This document shows, piece by piece, positions 34,140-45,109 of a stretch of DNA of 64,000 nt. The stretch's first letter is position 1; every line of letters begins with the position of its first letter. Origin of the DNA: Isoetes taiwanensis (Eukaryota; Streptophyta; Lycopodiopsida; Isoetales; Isoetaceae); NCBI GenBank assembly GCA_021234155.1, contig JAJEKV010000080.1, positions 4,549,508 through 4,613,507 of the forward strand. The letters run 5' to 3'. The notes beneath the pieces were generated by a model that ran no database searches, was not told the origin of the DNA, and saw nothing but the letters and a program-made list of their open reading frames with translations. Made by a program: the position numbers and the translations under genes.

Positions 34140-37100
34140 ATCCTACTACCTTTTTTTAGTCACATTAATTACATTAAAGGGAGGGATGTTTAAGTTGCAA
34201 ATTTATACCTTATGAACATACACATATTCTGCAACTACTTTAATTATATTCTACTATGCTAAAAAAAACCACAAAATATAGGTAGCAAAATCCATAATAC
34301 TCCTAATACTCCATAAAATTCTACAAAAATTATATAACATAAGTAGTTACAAAAACCATAAAAACCATAGAATTTAAGTAGCAAATTTCATAGTGCAGTG
34401 TTGAAAAGAGACATCAAATACTAAAGATCAAAGATATGATCTAGCAATCTTCTTGTATTTTCAATGTTTCGCCTAGCAATAAGTTCTTCCTTGATGAAAC
34501 ACCAATGTCATCCTCATGCTGATTTATGGTGGAGAAAGGAAGGGCTAACCTTAAAACAAATTAATTGGCCAATTGTCAGAAGAGTAACCAAATTACACAA
34601 CAGAGATCAGAAACCTCGTATGTTTACCTTAACTATCCAAACGTCTGGAAAAGAGAAATGGAAATGTGTGAGACTGAAAAGAGGACCTGCATAAATTTAA
34701 ACAGATAAACATTAGTGCTTCGTAACTGCGCCATCGCTCTAGTATTATCAGAAGAGCCATAGTAGACGAGTTGGGCTTTCAAGTTCTAAATACGAGTTGG
34801 GTCTCTAAGATCTATCCAAAGAAATAGGAGTTTTGATTTTTACGATGTGTAGAAACAAGCAATGAAGAAGTAGAGCTGATTTATACATTATTGACATAAT
34901 TACTCTGCACAATACACTACAATCTTTTGGAACACACGTTATACCATGTCAGAATGTTGCAATAACCATGATGCTACATCAGATGTACTCCAGGTCTGCC
35001 TGCAAACTTTTGCTGTAAACAATTAGTGCTAGATAGCGACATCAACATTTCACAAGTAGAGTGCCAGGGAGTGAATATATTACATAAAAATGAGATACAT
35101 GCAACATAAATTCTGCAAGATAGATGCCACAAAAGAAATTTTTAAGCCGATGGCCTGCAAACGTGGCCAACAGACCTAAAGCACCCTGCAATAACAAATA
35201 CATGCAACAAGTGAATGCATAAATTCTGGAAGTAAATATATAAATTTGACCAATAAATCTGAATCTATCCAACAGGAGGTTGCAAGGGGCCCCTTGTTTG
35301 CCACCACTAACTCCGTTGTTGAACACATTGTCATAAAGCAGATTTTTAACTATCTTTATAATAATATTTAAACCTGGCAAGCTGTAGCAGTGCAGACTTT
35401 GTAATAGATGATGTATTCTTATCCTTGCAACATGGCCAGTTAATTTCTGATATAGTAGTACATTTCTTATCTTTGCAACATGGCCAGTTAATTTCCATAG
35501 GTAGGGCTATAATTGAAATATAGTCAGGGCTATAAATCGAAATATATAGGGCTGTAATACAGACATGGCTATTATTATACATCATACAGGATTATAAACA
35601 AAATACAGGAAAGATTGAAATGAAAATGGAATATATCAAACACTTACCTGGCTGGCTGGCTCTGGAACAACAATGCCTCTTCTTCTATGGCTCAATACCT
35701 CTTCTTCTCTACTGGAACAAGAATGCCTCTTCTTCTCTTCTTTGCAATTCCTCTTCTTCGTCTTCTATGGCTTCGTACCTGTATGGTGCCCAGCAGGCTC
35801 AATGGACTGCAGCAGTGGCTGGCGGCAGCAGCGAGACAGAAAGTAGCAGCGTAAAAGCTAGGCTACAACCTGATTCCTTCACCTGGCCGCCAAAAACTTC
35901 GCATCCCTGTATTCGTGAGGGAAATCCAAACCTGAGGGTTCTTTTTTTTTCCAAAATTGGGGACGTATAACATCATTTTTGTTCTTCCGGCTTGCTTCGA
36001 TGCCCTAAATTCGCTATAGCCATTTCTCCCGAGCCTCAAAACCACCATTAGGATCTCACCAGCTGCAAGCTTTGCACACCACCACCGTTTTCCAGTGCCA
36101 TAGCCGCATCCTGTGCCCTCATCTCTTCCCGCCTATGAATTTCCTTTGAACTCGACCATTGGCATGCCTCTGTCTTGTTTCGTCAAAATTTTGCAACATT
36201 TCCATTAGACTAATAATATTTGTGGGTGCTTTTGGATTCATTCGAGATGTGGACCAGTGTAGATGATACCAAGGAAATCCCTTAACAACATAATAGTAGC
36301 TAGAAAAGATTGTATATACGATATATATATATTTGATCCCCCATCTTGGCATTTTCATGCAACTACTTATGTTCCCATTATTAGTCTAAGTCTACGTGCT
36401 AAAGATGCCAAATCCAATTTTCTATCAAAAACATAATTATAAACAAGTTTATTTCATTTTCATAAGGTCCAAAAATAGCAGGGACGATGATCAACTAAGT
36501 GTTATATAGTTGAAGCCATTGAACTTGTATGGAGACAGCATGTATTTCATCTATATTCCATCTATATTCTACAGCATGTATTTCAATAAGACGACTATGC
36601 GATTAATTAATGTTGTCTAGACTCTAGAGTTGCCTTTTATATTTTGTGATGTTAATTCATGTTCTATGTAATATTTTAATCTCGCTCAGATTAAATCCCC
36701 ACTTCTTGTCAGCGTGCGCCTTATGTATGTTCTTAGTCTAGGAAGGCCCTCGTGCCTCAGAAAGGTCCTCACACCTTGCACAAATTATTTTCTACTGAAA
36801 TCCTTCTTGTTCATGGAATCCCTCAGTTTTTAACTCATAGGCCTCCATCGTATCCTCTTTTGTAGGAGGAGTCTTCTATGAAGCGACTCTTGAGCTTTGG
36901 CGACCATCCTATCAATTGTTGTTCTATCACTCTATTACTATATGATTCTACACCTGAAGAGGCTGGTTGGCATGAGGATGTTCTTATCATAGATGTTGTA
37001 CTTGGAACATTTGTAAGAAATATGTGAGGTTCATATCATAATCTGTAAGCAGCAAGTAAAGATCACATACGTTCAGTGATGTGAACCATCTGAGGTGTAG

Positions 37101-38340
37101 ACAAAATTTCACAGGGTTGCAATACATGTTGCAGATAATTCTTTATGAAGATGTAAGCATTAAAGTTGAATATCTATGTTGGAAATCTATGTTGATGAAG
37201 TTTCAAGTGAAGGTAGAACTTCATAAAGGAAAAATGTTATAGTAATTGCTTATGAATATTCAATGGTTCATTTGAACCATTGGAAAAACCATTAATTTTG
37301 AAGACCTAACATTTAGGTCGGCAGCCCCACTTAATGGAGGCAACCGAGTTTGAAAAGCTCGGTCCAATAAAATATAGCCAGAGATCATATGTATATTTAT
37401 AAGGTGGAGAAGCCTTCGGTTCGGAAAGGCACACGGTTAGGAAAAATCGCCGGACCTGTGTGTATAACGTAAACCTAAGTTGTATAGATAGATACTGTGA
37501 AAAACCATCTGTAGAGAAGCATTTCGAGGATTGTATAAATTGCTACACTATTTTATTCAGTCCCTAATGAGTAGTGAGTAGGGATATATGGTTTCTTGAA
37601 AGTTAGAAGTAAATTATGACCTTTGCTTAAGACTATTGAATTGTGATGTTTAGAATTGAGTTGAAATTTATGCAAAGGGGAATCTTCATAATTTGAGCTG
37701 AGCATATTGTGTGTTTGGAAATTGACTTTGGATACACATTGGGATTGGTTTGATCTATATTCAAAATTAAGTTAATATCTTAGTCTTATTAATAATTGTT
37801 TACAATATTGAACCATCATACTGTTCCCTCCAGGTCATGCTCAAGCATCCGGGCATAGGTTTCTACATGGTCATAATCTAGGCGCAGCAGGGGCACATGG
37901 GGTGCTGAGGCAATGGTCACACTGGTGCGAGAACAGGGGCTGGTGGTCTGAGTCTACTTCCTCGTCTCGACTATTTGTTCCAATACTGAAATGGGTACTC
38001 AAGTGCAGACCTTGCTCCTCTACCAGTACACGTAATCTACTACACTAGTGCCGCCCCCCTGGTTCTCCTGTCTACAAGTGCAGCGGCTGGAAGACAGCCA
38101 CTGTGCTGACCAAGTCAAAGATAATGCGTAGCAACAACAACTGCCTGCCATAATGTGTGACGTCCTTGGCCAAGCCACCTCTTGTGGGGTCTAGTTGCAA
38201 CACATCCTCTGCGAGGAGTTCAAATTTCGGGATCTGCTCGGCCCCTGTGCGTGCACTAAACTCTCCAAGCAACATAACCTTGCCCAATTGAATTCTAAAC
38301 AATCTAACAACTTTTCTCATAATAATTCATCAAATTTTTA
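34140..38340. other. AT-rich non-coding stretch
   Basis: I see no recognisable gene. The features noted are a 48-bp tandem duplication (35,423 and 35,471, around GCAACATGGCCAGTTAATTT), a Ser-rich plus-strand ORF at 35,620-35,970 with no domain, and a segment at about 37,300-37,600 with TATA-like and AATAAA-like motifs that could be a solo LTR. A minus-strand ORF at 38,320-38,072 is unrecognised. Confidence 0.5.
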
Positions 38341-38349
38341 CTACAAAAT

Positions 38350-38452
38350 AGGTCAACTCGGTTACTCCGTGCGGAACAGCTCTGCGTTCGTGACGCAAGA
38401 GGCTTTTGCGTGGCGCTGGCGCGGAGTGACCCGAGTGGATCAAACTTGACCT
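38350..38452. repeat. Long GC-rich hairpin (family shared with 62 kb)
   Basis: Arms 38,356-38,372 (ACTCGGTTACTCCGTGC) and 38,419-38,436 (GCGCGGAGTGACCCGAGT) pair almost completely. Outer AGGTCAA and TTGACCT extend the stem. The apex TGCGT-TCGTG-ACGCA (38,383-38,397) is itself a 5-bp hairpin. The same apex and arm logic occurs in the tandem repeat at 62.2-63 kb. Confidence 0.75.
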
Positions 38453-38605
38453 AAAATTCATTTTTCATGAAAATCTTTTAACTTTCTATATTAATCGAAA
38501 GGTTTAAGTACATTGATCACAATTTTTTACACAAAATTTCAAGCTTTTAGACCTTTCAGCTTTGACACGATCATGATAGTCGGGGTTGAGCCTATACCGT
38601 CGTTG

Positions 38606-39225
38606 CTAGATGGGGCATGCATTAAGTTTGGTAAGAATGGTGAGTTCCCCGAACTCTATTTTGATACCTCTTAAATCTTTATAACTCCACGCAAAGATGT
38701 GCTTGAATTTTTTGAAGAGACTGAGGGCGGGAGCTTTATAGGGGTTGGGAAGATTGGTAGCTAACCGGATGGGTTGGTTGTCCCCCAAATTAATGATTTC
38801 AACTTTAGGAGTCTGAATATGCAGAATGACATCCGTGTCAGTGACGGTATGAGCAGGTGGTTGTAATAACACTGGGGGTTCAACACTCTGAGTAGAAAAA
38901 GAATAAAGGCTGTTGAGTGTGTCAAGTAAGGGTTGCGTCATGACAGCAGCGACATCAACAATGCCTGTAGGGGTGTCAACGTTCGGATGTCAACACGCTA
39001 GCGATTGCAAGGTGCAAGATAAGGATCAAGCAAGGACGCAACATCATGATCTTTATCTACGCTCATATCGCCCCAAGTATCAACATACTCATGGTAGGCA
39101 GACAAAGGCAAGCCAGCAGCCGAAGCTTGGACTTGATAAGTGTTATGAAGATCCCCAAAATCACTATCAGAGAGTGATGGTTCAGCATGTTCAACAGAGA
39201 TGAGTTGCCCAGTTTCAAGATCCAT
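38606..39225 (-). pseudogene. Ty3/gypsy pol fragment (pre-RT linker)
   Basis: The open stretch 38,941-38,606 has KVEIINLGDNQPIRLATNLP and then FKHIFAWSYKDLRGI. This matches the segment just upstream of the reverse transcriptase in plant gypsy polyproteins (usually DVFAWSYEDMPGL). An upstream frame (39,225-38,998, beginning MDLETGQLISVEHAEPSLS) fits the protease-RT linker. A frameshift separates the two, and similarity ends before the RT catalytic motifs. No LTR was found. Confidence 0.7.
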
Positions 39226-39269
39226 AGTTGGCCATCTGTAATGACAAGTTGATCACTGGCTCTTCCTTC

Positions 39270-39620
39270 CTAATCCTTGGGCATCACTGTGACCCTTTTT
39301 GCATGGATGGCGCACAAGTTGCCCTCTTCAAAAAGTTGGACGAGCTCGGCCACAGCTACCGCCTGAAGGGATCGGACTGTCAAGGGTGTGACCCGATAGT
39401 CCATCCTGAAGTCCTGCATTATTTCCCGGAGGAGCCGTTGAAACGGTGCCTTCCGGATTAGGAGATTAGTGCACTGTCGAAAGTGCCTAATCTCCCCGAA
39501 ACACCTGCGCGTGCCTAGAATTGGGCCCGTGATAGACCCTCTTGGGTGCTACTGGTTGAGGTGGGGGGGCTTCGGCTGATTCTTGGCCCTGCCACCCTCC
39601 ACGTACCTTTGGACGTTCTG
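39270..39620 (-). pseudogene. Divergent histone H3-like gene relic, copy 1
   Basis: One minus-strand frame reads a histone H3 core. [19 protein letters not shown] corresponds to REIRRYQKSTELLIRKLPF, then [35 protein letters not shown] and [15 protein letters not shown], ending in TAG at 39,272-39,270, before the last H3 residues. Loop 1 has canonical H3 length, not the longer loop typical of CENH3. Just upstream, another frame carries a Pro-rich tail ([16 protein letters not shown], then HGPN) unlike the H3 tail ARTKQTARKS; a frameshift separates tail from core. It lies between gypsy protease and pre-RT remnants on the same strand. Whether it was captured or inserted is unclear. Confidence 0.75.
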
Positions 39621-39727
39621 CTTGTAGTATCAATTGTTATAGCATGGAAGAATAAAAAACATAGACAAGATAATTTTCATTAACATTAGAACAAAAACAA
39701 TGTTTGGCTTGCATAGCCATTTTTAAC

Positions 39728-40110
39728 TTAAGAGAAACTACATAAGGAGTCTCTTGAAGGGTGATCTCCTTTCCTCCTTTTGAAAATAACTAACAAGCGT
39801 TTTCTCCAGTCAATAGGAGGATTGACGATTTGAAGCCATTTGATACCTAGTATCACATCAAACCTTGTTCGTTTTGCTAAATCAAAATCCATTGTCTCTG
39901 CATAATCCACAATGGTCAAATGCACGCCAACCACCCATGGCTCTAGTGTTGAATCTGCTTACCAACTTCAGTCTCAGTTTCATATGGTGCTACTTGGACC
40001 ATTGCCAACTCTAATTCTTGTGTAAAGTCAGCTGAAATGAAATTGTCAATACTCCCAGATCCAATAAGAACGATAACAATTCTACCTTTTATTTTCCAAG
40101 TAAATGGAGA
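39728..40110 (-). pseudogene. Ty3/gypsy aspartic protease remnant
   Basis: One frame gives VIVLIGSGSIDNFIS (about 40,090-40,040), the retropepsin active-site motif in which the catalytic DSG has become GSG. A second frame (39,934-39,728) gives RTRFDVILGIKWLQI and NPPIDWRK, the conserved LGxDVILGxxWL block at the protease C-terminus. The gene is broken by frameshift, and loss of the catalytic Asp would inactivate it anyway. It is probably the same element as 38,606-39,225, now split by the H3-like relic. Confidence 0.7.
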
Positions 40111-40669
40111 ACTTGTCCATCAAACTTACCTTTCTTACTTATTGTTGTACTCAGATTGTTGTTCCAAGCCAACACCAACAAAGAAGGGATGCAAACAAAT
40201 ATTGTATAGCAATTTGATCTTACTCAATGCCACATCCCTAGAGAAAATCAAGATGTTATATTCAATATATAGTGAAAGATACAATCGGGTGTGTTTTTGC
40301 TTGACATACCCACTTTTTGTACGTGCCAGCACCGGTCAAGCACCCTTTTTATGCATTCCACATGATGGGTGCACGGAACTGACGTGCAGTATTAGTCATT
40401 TCTGAAGGGCTAATAGGGGATATGACAGGCATTAAATTCTATATTGTCAAATCCCGCTTTTTTAGCACCTTTATCCGGATCGCTGAGGTGGAAAATTCTC
40501 ATCGTTTAGATCAACAAACACATTCTCTCGTCTAAATAATGAGTTTTATGGACGGTAGATGAATGTTGAAACAAATAAGTACCTCGAATCTTGGATAACA
40601 GACGTGGCTAATTCTGGTTCTATGAATTAAAAAACAAATTGTTCCGCTCAAACAATGTATTCTTTGAAT

Positions 40670-40800
40670 GATTGGTGAAGGGCTTGACGTGCTGCAAAAA
40701 AAATAGGTGGTGTGGCAGCACTTTTTCAGCACCTGTGTCGCGACATGCTTTTTTGCAAGATTGGTGAAGGGCTTGACGTGCTGCAAAAAAATTAGGTGAA
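40670..40800. repeat. 89-bp tandem duplication
   Basis: GATTGGTGAAGGGCTTGACG and the following TGCTGCAAAAAAA recur at 40,670 and 40,759, immediately left of the foldback element. Confidence 0.8.
40725..40757. repeat. Dispersed 33-bp motif with TGTCGCGACA palindrome, copy 1
   Basis: TTCAGCACCTGTGTCGCGAC then ATG and a T-run is repeated at 43,609-43,644 with only T-run length and one base differing. Confidence 0.8.
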
Positions 40801-40817
40801 GTGTGCCAGCACAAACT

Positions 40818-41280
40818 GTTAACACAAACCATTAACACACAACTACCATTAACATTATTAACACAAACCATTGCATTTGACACATTTAAATTAAAATCCC
40901 CCTTAAACCCCCTTTGGTTTGGGTGCATATTCACACGGGGGGTTACTCCGGGCAACGAGAGCTGTCGGATGGGCATATTTACCCTTTATTCTAAGATCCG
41001 GACCGCACATAGCGATCCTCGTTTGTGGGGTATGCATGTACAAGTTTTTAAATACTATATATTAAGGTTTGCAAAATACTATAAGGTTTGAGAGAATGTA
41101 CTTAATGGTGTTAATTTTATACATGTATTGTAAATTTTTTGGGGCTGTCGCTGCCCTTCGCAACCCCCCGAGCACCCAAACCAAAAGGGGTTTAAGGGGG
41201 ATTTTAATTTAAATGTGTCAAATGCAATGGTTTGTGTTAATAATGTTAATGGTAGTTGTGTGTTAATGGTTTGTGTTAAC
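40818..41280. mobile_element. Foldback/MITE-like element with 109-bp inverted repeats
   Basis: The left arm (40,818-40,926) begins GTTAACACAAACCATTAAC. The right arm (41,172-41,280) is its reverse complement over 109 bp with only one or two mismatches, in a run of C's. Weaker pairing continues inward. The 245-bp centre has no ORF of note. The arms end in TTAAC/GTTAA, so a TTAA or TTA target duplication is possible but cannot be told apart from the palindromic arm end. There is no transposase, so it would be non-autonomous. High arm identity suggests recent mobility or gene conversion. Confidence 0.8.
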
Positions 41281-41410
41281 TAAAAATTTTTTTGGCCCCT
41301 TCGGGGCCTTAAGGATGGTGTAGGGGTGTAGATATAGAGATTACCTAATACTCTAATGGTGGATGATGGATAAATGCATGTAACAATTTTAGAAACACTT
41401 CTGCATGTAA

Positions 41411-41505
41411 TATTGTGCATGTAATATCTGTGCATGGAGATTTCTTAGTGCATTTAATATTGTGCATGTAATATCTGTGCATGGAGATTCCTTAGTGCAT
41501 ATGAA
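41411..41505. repeat. 47-bp tandem duplication
   Basis: TATTGTGCATGTAATATCTG and the following TGCATGGAGATT recur at 41,411 and 41,458. Confidence 0.85.
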
Positions 41506-42599
41506 TCATAATAGAAAATGGTAGTAGAGCTAAACAAGCCATTACATTCGAAGTCCTAATATTACCATGATAGATAATAGACAAATGGTAACACATAAAG
41601 AAAACATTAGTAAAGAACAAGTGCAGCAACAAAACTAAGAATTTAGAAACATGCTAACAATGACAAGACAACCATCATGGAAATTTCTATTTCTGTAAAT
41701 TTTTTGCCTATAAAATGAACCACCCGGGAAGTCAAATCACAATAACTGATACCTACCTTCTTCAAGCTACATATTCCATATACTGGATACAATTGGTTAC
41801 CCAAGACAATATGTACTAAGGATACCGCTTGGAAAACAAAGCATCTTCATGGCTTTGATGGCTTTCCACATAAGCTTGTACTTCCCACAAGAAGTACTTC
41901 CCACAAGAAATGCTTCAGTCTCTTCCTGACATAAATATAGTTATTCTCTTACTGAGAGCAGCAGTTGTAGAAGCCACCATTTTAAACACAGTTCTAACAT
42001 TCTGTACAAATTTGCCATTTAGACATAATCAGTCATACTCGTTTGCTCTCCTAGCCATTTTGGAACTTGTATTGTAACCCATGTTACAATTTTTTATTAT
42101 CAAATGCTTCCCCAAGCTAAACTTAGTGCGGCAGTGAACATGGGTAATAGAACTGTACAAAACTCGCTCATGCTTGCCCCAACTAGATACCAATGCAAGA
42201 ACACTCTACTTTGAAAGAAAGAATCTGTTTCATGTCTAGAATAAAACTCAGCCAACTGATAGTGCCCATACCTTCGCCAAAATGAAAACGAATCAGAATA
42301 CCCTTGAGTTCCTGAGCTGCAATGAGTGCAGCATCCCTGACTGCAAAGACCTCCTGTTGCTGCAATATACTGCTGCATTATGTATTGGGCAGAGGATGAT
42401 TCCTGCTCAAACAAGTGTCCAAGTGTACATCAGCAACACACAATGCGAAACAAGCCCAATGTTTTGTGATTAGGGCAAAAGCATACACTACAGCAAAGCA
42501 GAGAGGACTTACAATGGAACAACCGCGGGGCGACTGCGCATTATCTTTTGCACATTTTGATACAATACAAGAACCTTTGAAGAAGTTTACGCATCAATC

Positions 42600-43364
42600 T
42601 TATTCAAAGCATGCTCTAAACTGTTAAAAATCCCTTGCAGAAGCCCACGGGCAAGTAATGGCCCTTATGCAACGATTTATGACGGAGCCCCCTTTCCAAA
42701 ATACGAATCAGACAATCCATCTAGCCTGTTCCTGCATCTAGCCTGTTTCTTGCCCTAATTTAAGCCGTGCTTGTCGTTTCAGATCCATAATCTGATCTGC
42801 CGAGAAGCTAAAACAATGTGTAACAACTGAATTAGAATCTATCTGAACCTCTCCGGGTCTTGGGATTTTAGACTTCTTTGTTATTTCTAAGCAGTAAAGC
42901 TCTGAAATCTGGAGATCCTTCTGGTCTGGAAAAGACCAAATTTTAGGGCTGTGATTTATGTCAGGAACAACACAGATCCCTTCACCTCTGGCTATGGCGG
43001 ACCAAGAATGAAGAAACCGCCAAATGCTGGTGCCATCGCAAATCTGGTGGCAAAATTTGAAGGATATGCAGAGCTTTCCCAGGCCGTCGGACATGAGAGC
43101 ATCAGACCCGACATTTATGACGGAGTGGAGAGCCCAAAAGCTGATACCTTTTGTTGGCCAAGGGGAAGCTACAGTGCAAAATGGGGTATGGGCGCAGAAT
43201 AATGAGGCAAAAGCTTGATGTGGGTCGTGATGGAATAGGAAGACGAGGACGAATCCAGCACAAAAGACAACAAGAATACCGGAGTAGATATTCGGAAAGA
43301 AAAACACCACGCTTCCACTCCAAATCTGTTTCCACTTGATCACAAAAACATTAATTTTTTGCAA
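42600..43364 (-). pseudogene. BAHD acyltransferase fragment
   Basis: The open stretch 43,364-42,738 contains ISFKFCHQICDGTSIWRFL followed by HSWSAIARGEG. This carries the catalytic HxxxD motif of BAHD acyl-CoA-dependent acyltransferases in its usual context (H-x3-DGTS-W-F-NSWAEISRG). FSFSADQIMDLKRQAR matches the later FSAExIxxLKxKA segment. Past a stop, the next 120 bp still read SDSYFGKGAP and LLARGLL, similar to the YFGN region. The region upstream of HxxxD is not recognisably BAHD. The DFGWG motif and the C-terminal half are absent. Family members acylate alcohols and amines in specialised metabolism. This is a truncated pseudogene, closest in feel to the At3g50280-like clade. Confidence 0.7.
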
Positions 43365-43399
43365 GAATGCCCTGAAATGCTATCCACGAGGCTTGCATG

Positions 43400-45075
43400 T
43401 TCAGCTCTAAAATAAAAAGAGGGCTTTTGTTGTGAGCCCTTGGATGTTAGACCATTGAAAAAAAAAAGCTAAATCAACGACTAAGAAATGGTGCACTCTA
43501 GATGTACGCATTAGTACATCCATTCGAATACGCCATGAAATCTTAGGAAAACCTTTGTGAAAAGCGTACAAAAACACAAAAAAAAAAACCCTGTTATTAT
43601 GCTACATATTCAGCACCTGTGTCGCGACATGTTTTTTTTTGCATAGCTCGAGTAAAAATATATACAATCATTTAATTGAGAAAAATACTCAACAAGCACC
43701 TCTAGTTTTCAATATGAATTACTGAACAAATAGATTTTATATTAACGATGCGATACCCAAACAACACCTTTTACTAGGATCAACGTCAAAGCAATGGCAT
43801 GATGAACCAAAAAATATTGTTTGCATTGAAGATGGAGTGCTCAAAAAATACATTGTTGTCTTAAGACATAATCATAGACAAATTTCTTCCTTTGTTCAAC
43901 TTGCACTATATTCAAAAGTTTTGCAATGCACCCTTATCAATCATAATGTCAAATATTTCACCTTCAGCTTCTAGGATCACTTCAATATTCGATCTCTTCA
44001 ATATAAGTCTTGAATACATTGTACATGCATCCAAAATAGTTTCCTTCTTCCAATTCTACTACTTATGAAATCATCTTGTTTCCATTCGGTCCGACATGAA
44101 TTTAGCAATCGGCTAGAATGTTTTAGAAGTTATTAATCCAGCCTTCATCTGTGTGCAAAATTTAGAGATCAAATTTCACTGTAGCAATGAGACTTACTGT
44201 AGCAATATTCGTTACGCTGATGATGTTTGATGCTGCAAGTTCAATATCAGCTGTTGTTAGTCAAATTATCTCCTTCTATTATTGGATCCTATTTTAGGGC
44301 CAGATCATTGGAACTGCCAATTCCAGCTCCTGAATCTCAAGATGCATAGAACATTGCTCCTAAGATTATGGAGCTTCTCTGCGCTCATATGGCATACCCC
44401 CCTGTGTATAAGTGCATCCCCCAGGGCCTTTTCGAGGTGATGGAGTCGCCATGGGAGGGGAATTTCACGTATTTATACGGTGGGAGCATTGTATAGGTTC
44501 GGGAAGCGTCACAATGGTTTTAGAGCTAGATCTCCTATCTCTCAAGTTCTTCATGCTCTGCTGATTGAATAGGCTCCTCCTCCTTCTCCAATTGCCCCCA
44601 AAAGAATTGATATACCATGATGGTGCGAACCCTAGGCGCCGATTAGGGCGGCCTCCCGTTCCTTGCAGACTCCGCGTTTAGAGCAGATGGCTGGAAGAGC
44701 AGCATCAGCTGCTGCTGCATCTTCGACATCTTTCTTCTTCTTTGATTTTCTCAGAGCAGTGGCAATCGGGTCTGAAGTCTGAGGTATGGCCGATGCCTTG
44801 GTACTCTAGCTATGTTGTCTGGCTTTGACAAGGTAATGAGTCAGTTTTCTGCTATTGCTAGTGAGTATGGTTTGAAGGCAGTGTTGACTAGCAGATGCGA
44901 GGCAGTTCATGGCTTATGGTATTTGTTCTGTTTCGCTATAAAGCACGATTTTTCAGTCCCGGTGCTTAAACGAGTATACTAGGGCTTCTGTGTTGTGTGC
45001 TCTGATATTGTTTTTGAGCCCGTAGACAGCTAGGGAACCGCCTAGATTCTTTATGTATTCCCGAGGGATGTGGCT
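43400..45075. other. No recognisable gene
   Basis: The only features I noticed are the second copy of the 33-bp TGTCGCGACA motif (43,609-43,644) and short A-tracts. The rest appears non-coding. Confidence 0.5.
43609..43644. repeat. Dispersed 33-bp motif with TGTCGCGACA palindrome, copy 2
   Basis: This is nearly identical to 40,725-40,757, and both copies run into a T-tract and GCA. Confidence 0.8.
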
Positions 45076-45109
45076 ACATTAGCCTATTGCACTTGGGAAT
45101 GCATAAGGG

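Noticed and set aside
37300-37600. Solo LTR with TATA and polyadenylation-like motifs
   Set aside because: No matching second copy, no TG...CA ends and no target duplication could be fixed.
38072-38320. 82-codon minus-strand ORF near the hairpin
   Set aside because: No family recognised and no continuity with the gypsy remnant.
39270-39620. Calling the H3-like relics CENH3
   Set aside because: The APF and [13 protein letters not shown] text is CENH3-like, but loop 1 length in copy 1 and the PFQRL, QDF segments follow canonical H3. Left as a divergent H3-like relic.
42183-42402. RNase H-like text (EVFAVRDAALIAAQELKG)
   Set aside because: It resembles the E-x-A-x-R-x-AL pattern of retroelement RNase H, but is too short and lacks the other catalytic motifs.
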